Positions 60,801-64,000 of a stretch of 64,000 nucleotides of DNA are shown here, one piece after another. Positions within the stretch are counted from its first letter, which is position 1, and each line of letters begins with the position of its first letter. The position numbers were made by a program, and so were the translations under genes. The notes beneath the pieces were generated by a model. The model did no database searches, was not told the DNA's origin, and saw nothing but the letters and a program-made list of their open reading frames with translations. The stretch is from Longimicrobiales bacterium. Its GTDB lineage: Bacteria > Gemmatimonadota > Gemmatimonadetes > Longimicrobiales > Gaopeijiaceae. The stretch lies in NCBI GenBank assembly GCA_029245345.1, contig JAQWPM010000021.1:620001-684000 (forward strand), written 5' to 3'.

Positions 60801-60996
60801 GATCGTCGAGCAGTCCTCAGCTGCACGCTTCCTGGTTCCCATGGCGATTAGCCTCGGATTCGGGGCCTTGTTCGTGACGGTAATCGCGCTCCTAGTCGTG
60901 CCCGCCCTCTACGTTATCGTGGAGGATCTGCGCGCTTGGGCCTCGTCTCCCGCCGTGGTCAGGGAGCACAGTCAGGTAGCAGCCGGGGCGGACTGA
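57811..60996 (+). CDS. RND-superfamily efflux permease
   Basis: A 1061-aa AcrB-type transporter with twelve predicted helices in two halves, each with a large periplasmic loop. The N-terminus has WMAKNPVAANLLMFMILLGG. The proton-relay helix 4 contains VTLGLVVDDAIVVGENIYSY with its Asp pair, and the second half ends with SLTTFIGLAPMIVEQSSAARFL. The porter-loop sequence resembles the heavy-metal/drug HAE-like branch found in many environmental bacteria rather than AcrB itself; substrate unknown. Last gene of the operon. Confidence 0.9.
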   Translation: MTDLDLQTERGPIAWMAKNPVAANLLMFMILLGGLLATLGLKQEVFPAFDLDLITVSVPYPGASPVDVEQGIILAVEDAVSAIEGVKRVTSVAREGSGSVSIELLLGADQDRVLADVTNLVNRITSFPGDVERPTIAAAGRRQPVISLILSGDQDLATLQSLAETVRGELLGLNGITQIDLSGTRPLEFSIEVPREELEAYGFTLDEIAQQIRQASVDLPGGEIETAGGEVLVRVVDRRRQAEGFENIVIRAEANGGELRVGDLATVKDGFRDTDQALFFNGQPAVQLVVSRVGNQTPTEIATTVKAYAEELALRLPEPINVSTWNDDSEVLRARIDLLIRNAALGLVLVLILLGLFLNHGLAGWVALGIPISFFGAFLAMLPVDLSINVITLFALIVTLGLVVDDAIVVGENIYSYRSRGMDRVQAAILGAREMAVPVTFSVLTTMVAFAPLLFVPGVTGKIFRLIPLVVIAVLFFSLIESFFILPAHLAHGREGQPGRFDKWFAPIDRAQNRVSGWLADFTERRYLPTLRQAVEARYVTVAIATALLMMTIGAVGAGFVPFNFFPPIPGDVVSASARLPYGTNIENTRRVQAELERGLQAAVEAAGGEDVVRGVISRLGSGSGGQSAAGGGSHLVSVEVALVPSGERDFDAVDFESWWRDALPPLPGVEVVKISGTSTQGPSAGSAVGVELSHVDNEKLAAASQLLATSLRDFPSLVNVDNSYTDGKPQLDFRLRDEARAWGLTSSDVARAIRSAFFGAEALREQRGRNEVRVMVRLPEEQRTSENDIEQLLVGLPQGGTVPLAYVADVARGRSPTEISREEGRRTVTVSAELAPGVASSRPAITALTRSVFPKLREQFPGLETRFSGQQQELNESLSSLGPMYLVAMLIMFSMIAIPFRSYMQPLVVMSAVPFGVVGAILGHLIMGFELSMVSAFGIIALSGIVVNDSLVLVDSVNRCRADGMGLVEAVMAGSARRVRPILLTSLTTFIGLAPMIVEQSSAARFLVPMAISLGFGALFVTVIALLVVPALYVIVEDLRAWASSPAVVREHSQVAAGAD

Positions 60997-61039
60997 CAGG
61001 CTGACTGGCCGTTCGACCGCTGGTAGATCGAAGCTGCCC

Positions 61040-61132
61040 TCAGTCCTCCTTCAACACCTCGACCGGGTCAATCCGTGTGGCCCGCCCCGCCGGCACCAGA
61101 CAAGCAACCCATGTGACGACCAACATGAAATG
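61040..61132 (-). pseudogene. MacB/FtsX-type permease C-terminal remnant
   Basis: Reading the minus strand into TGA at 61040 gives MLVVTWVACLVPAGRATRI followed by DPVEVLKED, the signature end of MacB/ADOP-type ABC permeases (ACxxPARRATRIDPxxxLRxE). Only about 30 codons remain; upstream the frame loses similarity. The rest of the gene is missing. Confidence 0.75.
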
Positions 61133-61306
61133 ACCCCATGGAGAAAGGGGGACACGTGCGGAACGTCGTCATTAGAACAGATCCAGTGCTTTGGGACGCC
61201 GGAGGACTACCGAACGGCACTGGAAGCGCTGTGGGACGGTGGACAGCTCGGCCGCTACCCCGTTTGGCTCGAGGCAATGTGGTTCCAAGACCATGGATTT
61301 GGTTAA
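61130..61306 (+). CDS. Small hypothetical protein or remnant upstream of the ACP
   Basis: An open frame of 58 codons from ATG 61130 reads LEQIQCFGTPEDYRTALEA then LWDGGQLGRYPVWLEAMWF before TAA at 61304. Codon choice and the Trp/Tyr-rich content look protein-like, but the first ~14 residues do not, so the true start or the gene's 5' part may be lost at the junction with the permease remnant. I do not recognise the family. It precedes the acyl carrier protein by 42 bp on the same strand. Confidence 0.4.
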   Translation: MTPWRKGDTCGTSSLEQIQCFGTPEDYRTALEALWDGGQLGRYPVWLEAMWFQDHGFG

Positions 61307-61348
61307 CTTCACGACTCCAGACCTAACCCGTTATCACAGGGAGAACCC

Positions 61349-61588
61349 GTGCGCTCGGAAGCCCAAATCATCGAACTCCTCGTGGAGAAGTACGGAGTGG
61401 AGAGGGACCAAGTCTCACCCGACGCCGTCATGTTAGATATGGGTCTCGATTCTCTCTCAGTGGCAGAGTTGGTCTTCGACATTGAGGACCTCTTCGACAT
61501 CGTCCTGATGGAGGAAGACGTAGACTTCTCGACCTTCGGTGACGCGGTGGCACTTGTGGACCGGCACCTTGAGTCCAAGGACCCGTAA
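61349..61588 (+). CDS. Acyl carrier protein
   Basis: A 79-aa acidic four-helix carrier with the phosphopantetheine site in DMGLDSLSVAEL (Ser35). The GTG start matches the expected ACP length. It carries growing acyl or ketide chains for the ketosynthase that begins 3 bp downstream. Being separate from FabH/FabG/FabD genes, it looks like a dedicated carrier for a secondary or specialised fatty-acid/polyketide pathway rather than the housekeeping ACP. Confidence 0.92.
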   Translation: MRSEAQIIELLVEKYGVERDQVSPDAVMLDMGLDSLSVAELVFDIEDLFDIVLMEEDVDFSTFGDAVALVDRHLESKDP

Positions 61589-61591
61589 AGA

Positions 61592-62827
61592 GTGTCGCCG
61601 CGCGACGTCGTCATCACAGGCATGGGTTTCGTCACCCCCCACGGCGACAACGCCGACACTGTCTTCGAGCGTGTCTTCGCCGGGGAATCGGTCATACGCC
61701 GAGTCCGATCCGGCCGGGAACAACTGGCCGGCGACGTCCTGCTGGGCATAGCCGACTGGCACCCCCATGAAGACGTCATGCCCATCCAGAAAGTGGTGAT
61801 GGACCCGGTGGCACAGATGGCCACAGTAGCTGCCCGGCGGGCGCTGACCCAGGCCGGCCTCTTAGACGAGGAACGGATCCTGGGCAATGCCGGCATCTAC
61901 ATGGGATGTGGGGTCGGAGGGGCGGAGACGAATGAGCAGGCATACCTGGCCTACCACACTTCGGACGTTCGCCGAGCCAAACCCACCATCGTGCCACGCA
62001 TCATGCCCAGCGCAGCGACTGCTCACATTTCCATGGGCTTCGGGATCCGTGGGCCGTCCCACACCTACTCCGCAGCGTGCGCCTCTTCGGCCGCGGCGTT
62101 GGGTGAAGCCTTCCGTGCGGTGCGCGATGGGTACCTAGACTGTGCTCTGGCCGGCGGAGCAGAGGCTATGCTCGCCGGGGGGGTTGTCATAGCCTGGGAG
62201 GCACTGGGGGTCCTCGCGAAAGAGCACCCCGACGGGCCCCAAGCCTCCGTCCGCCCTTTCGATGAGGCGAGGACCGGCTTCGCCTTGGCGGAGGGCGCGG
62301 GGGTTCTCATCTTGGAGACGCGCGAACATGCACGTGCTCGGGGTGCGACTTCTTTGGGGGAGATCGTGGGCTATGGTGCCAGTAGCGATGCACACAACCT
62401 GACCCAACCCCATCCGGACGGTCAGGCACAGTGCATCAGCGCCGCCCTGTCGGATGCCGGTCTCCCGCCGGAGGCCATCGGGCACATCAACGCGCATGCC
62501 ACAGGTACACAGGTCGGGGACAAGGTGGAGATCGACGCAATCAAAAAGGTCTTCGGGAGCCACGCATATCGCATCCCAATCAGCGCCACCAAGTCCATGC
62601 ATGGCCACCTTGTAGGCGCAGCGGGCGCGGTAGAGTTAGGGCTAACACTCATCGGGCTAGCCCGTGGGCGGGTCCCTCCTACCGCGAACCTGACCAATCC
62701 AGATGCGGCCTGCGATCTGGACTGCGTGCCGTTGGAGGGTCGTTCGGTGCCGGGACTCGAGTACGCACTCTCGAATTCCTTTGCTTTTGGCGGGTCGAAC
62801 GTCAGCCTGGTGGTTCGGCGAGCGTGA
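61592..62827 (+). CDS. Beta-ketoacyl-ACP synthase (FabF-type)
   Basis: A 411-aa ketosynthase (GTG start) of FabF length with the complete Cys-His-His triad at canonical places: Cys163 in YSAACASSAAALG, His302 in INAHATGTQVGD, and Lys334/His339 in SATKSMHGHLVGA. The C-terminal NSFAFGGSNVSL loop is normal. It condenses malonyl-ACP with an acyl chain. With its own ACP and a second ketosynthase converging from the right, it is probably part of a small type II fatty-acid or polyketide locus extending beyond the window. Confidence 0.92.
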   Translation: MSPRDVVITGMGFVTPHGDNADTVFERVFAGESVIRRVRSGREQLAGDVLLGIADWHPHEDVMPIQKVVMDPVAQMATVAARRALTQAGLLDEERILGNAGIYMGCGVGGAETNEQAYLAYHTSDVRRAKPTIVPRIMPSAATAHISMGFGIRGPSHTYSAACASSAAALGEAFRAVRDGYLDCALAGGAEAMLAGGVVIAWEALGVLAKEHPDGPQASVRPFDEARTGFALAEGAGVLILETREHARARGATSLGEIVGYGASSDAHNLTQPHPDGQAQCISAALSDAGLPPEAIGHINAHATGTQVGDKVEIDAIKKVFGSHAYRIPISATKSMHGHLVGAAGAVELGLTLIGLARGRVPPTANLTNPDAACDLDCVPLEGRSVPGLEYALSNSFAFGGSNVSLVVRRA

Positions 62828-62955
62828 GCGCGCAGCGCTCCACCGAGGGCATGGGAGTGAAGGTCCACCAACGATCCGGCTCGTCGGGAGTACCCCGCTT
62901 CGTGGCCGCCCCGTGGGAAATCATCAATACCGCGGCCTTCCTACAGTGGTCGCCG

Positions 62956-64000
62956 CTATACCCTGGAGAACACCAACGCCGCATTCGTTCCGCCGAACGC
63001 GAAAGAATTGGAGAGCGCAAAACGTAGCCCTTCCACTTCCCTACCGACGAGGGGTACGCAGTCGAGCGGACAGTCGGGATCGGGATGCGTGAGGTTTGCA
63101 GTCGGCGGAATCCGTCCGCGCTGAAGCGCCAAGGCCGTCCAAACCGCCTCCATCGCGCCGGTCGCGCCGACGAGGTGCCCGTGCGCTCCCTTGGATGAAC
63201 TGACCGGAAGAGTCTCGGCATGCGCACCGAACGTCGTCTTTATCGCATTCCACTCGACACGGTCTCCAGCAGGTGTGCCGGTAGCGTGAGCGTTGACATA
63301 TCCGATATCTCGAGCATCCAACGTGGCATCGGCCAGCGCGCGCCGCATGGCCATCACCTGCCCCTCCTCCAGCGGCTCCGTGAGGTTGTGGGCGTCGCTG
63401 GACATCCCGAAACCCACGATCTCCACCAATGCATCCCCTCCACGTGCCGAGAGAGACTCTTCGCTTTCCAGAATCAGCACGGCGGCACCTTCACCCAGGA
63501 CCATGCCGGTCCGCCCCGCGTCGAAAGGGCGGCAGGTGGCCTCGGGGCCGTCAGCATGCTCCGACGCTAGCGCACCCAGTCCCATCCAGGCACCAACCGT
63601 CCCCTCGTTGAGCTGCGCCTCGGCCCCCCCCGCTACGACGGTATGCAGATATCCGTCACGGATGGCGCGAAAACCCTCTCCCAGCGCCACCGCGGAGGAG
63701 ACGCACGCCAACGAGTAGGACAGGGATGGGCCAGTAATCCCGCACTCCATCGAGACATGACAGGCCGGGCCGTTGGCCATGATCATGGCGATCGTGGCGG
63801 CCCGAGAGCGCCGGGACGCGAAGTAACGCCGGTAGTGCTCCTCCAAAACCTCGGATCCTCCAAGCCCGGAACCGATATAGACCCCCGCCTCTCTGGCCCA
63901 CTCTTCCCGCGAGCCGAGTCCTGCAGCTTCCAGCGCCGTACCCGCAGAAAGAACCGCCATCTGGGTCGCCCGCGCCATAAGACGCGCCTTCACGCGGGGT
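62956..64000 (-). CDS. Second beta-ketoacyl-ACP synthase, cut by window edge
   Basis: A FabF-type ketosynthase whose N-terminus lies beyond the window; the frame is open to base 64000. The visible part has the Cys site (SLACVSSAVALGE), the first His (YVNAHATGTPAGD), the Lys/His segment (SSSKGAHGHLVGATG) and NSFAFGGTNAALVF. All active-site residues are present, so it is a true condensing enzyme, not a chain-length factor. It converges on the first ketosynthase, with 128 bp between them and no clear terminator seen. The two proteins are related but clearly distinct in sequence. Confidence 0.9.
   Translation of the reverse strand, partial: PRVKARLMARATQMAVLSAGTALEAAGLGSREEWAREAGVYIGSGLGGSEVLEEHYRRYFASRRSRAATIAMIMANGPACHVSMECGITGPSLSYSLACVSSAVALGEGFRAIRDGYLHTVVAGGAEAQLNEGTVGAWMGLGALASEHADGPEATCRPFDAGRTGMVLGEGAAVLILESEESLSARGGDALVEIVGFGMSSDAHNLTEPLEEGQVMAMRRALADATLDARDIGYVNAHATGTPAGDRVEWNAIKTTFGAHAETLPVSSSKGAHGHLVGATGAMEAVWTALALQRGRIPPTANLTHPDPDCPLDCVPLVGREVEGLRFALSNSFAFGGTNAALVFSRV

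Noticed and set aside
1-64000. tRNA, rRNA, riboswitch and insertion-sequence signatures
   Set aside because: I scanned for T-loop GTTCGANTC contexts, transposase motifs (DDE with long inverted repeats) and known aptamer cores and found nothing convincing.

Overview
The window is a GC-rich bacterial chromosome segment. It carries three VPS10/sortilin-type beta-propeller exoproteins, a tricorn-like protease, paired ~1000-aa and ~445-aa amidohydrolases, many Sec signal peptides, lipoproteins and outer-membrane barrels. This gene mix is what I associate with Gemmatimonadota (possibly marine or host-associated); the assignment is inference, since there is no rRNA or other marker gene here. I saw no tRNA, rRNA, CRISPR array or intact insertion sequence.

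Layout. 0-11.6 kb: PAP2 phosphatase, lipoprotein amidohydrolase, a small membrane gene broken at a G9 tract, VPS10 protein 1, an ArsR remnant, an SDR-CPBP fusion and a tricorn-like protease. 11.9-22.1 kb: a tight seven-gene plus-strand operon encoding a redox chain: pentaheme cytochrome c, outer-membrane barrel, membrane-anchored flavin/2Fe-2S reductase, c554-like tetraheme cytochrome, cyclic-nucleotide-domain/four-[4Fe-4S] fusion, membrane cytochrome b-like protein, and a decaheme cytochrome with a duplicated Cys-rich N-terminal module. No molybdenum or other substrate-reducing catalytic subunit is recognisable, so it looks like an electron conduit of unknown terminal partner. This is the best candidate for an undescribed system. 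22.2-35.3 kb: barrel protein, HExxH metalloprotease lipoprotein, VPS10 proteins 2 and 3, alpha/beta hydrolase, and an SDR operon with two membrane proteins. 35.3-39.7 kb: barrel remnant, CIA30 protein, CsgG-like lipoprotein-type protein, a ruined TonB-dependent receptor, and a DsbB/DsbA pair. 39.8-55.0 kb: PA14 lipoprotein and surface-glycan genes (PAP2-like, GT32 remnant, Stealth phosphotransferase, ABC exporter, Wzi-like barrel), two amidohydrolases, then a CDP-glycerol-transferase-like protein and a nucleotidyltransferase. 55.2-61.0 kb: a three-gene RND efflux operon. 61.0-64.0 kb: MacB-type tail remnant, acyl carrier protein and two convergent ketosynthases.

A second theme is decay. At least ten gene remnants are readable by eye in the gaps (ArsR, PA14, amidohydrolase, TonB receptor, GT32, MacB tail, several barrel tails). 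Two of them, the PA14 and amidohydrolase remnants, are direct-repeat partial copies of nearby intact genes and bracket glycan modules, which suggests recombination-mediated cassette turnover. Three AT-rich intergenic patches (about 8.1, 35.6 and 55.2 kb) share TGTCTAA-type motifs and each lies against a gene remnant; one is the promoter region of the RND operon.
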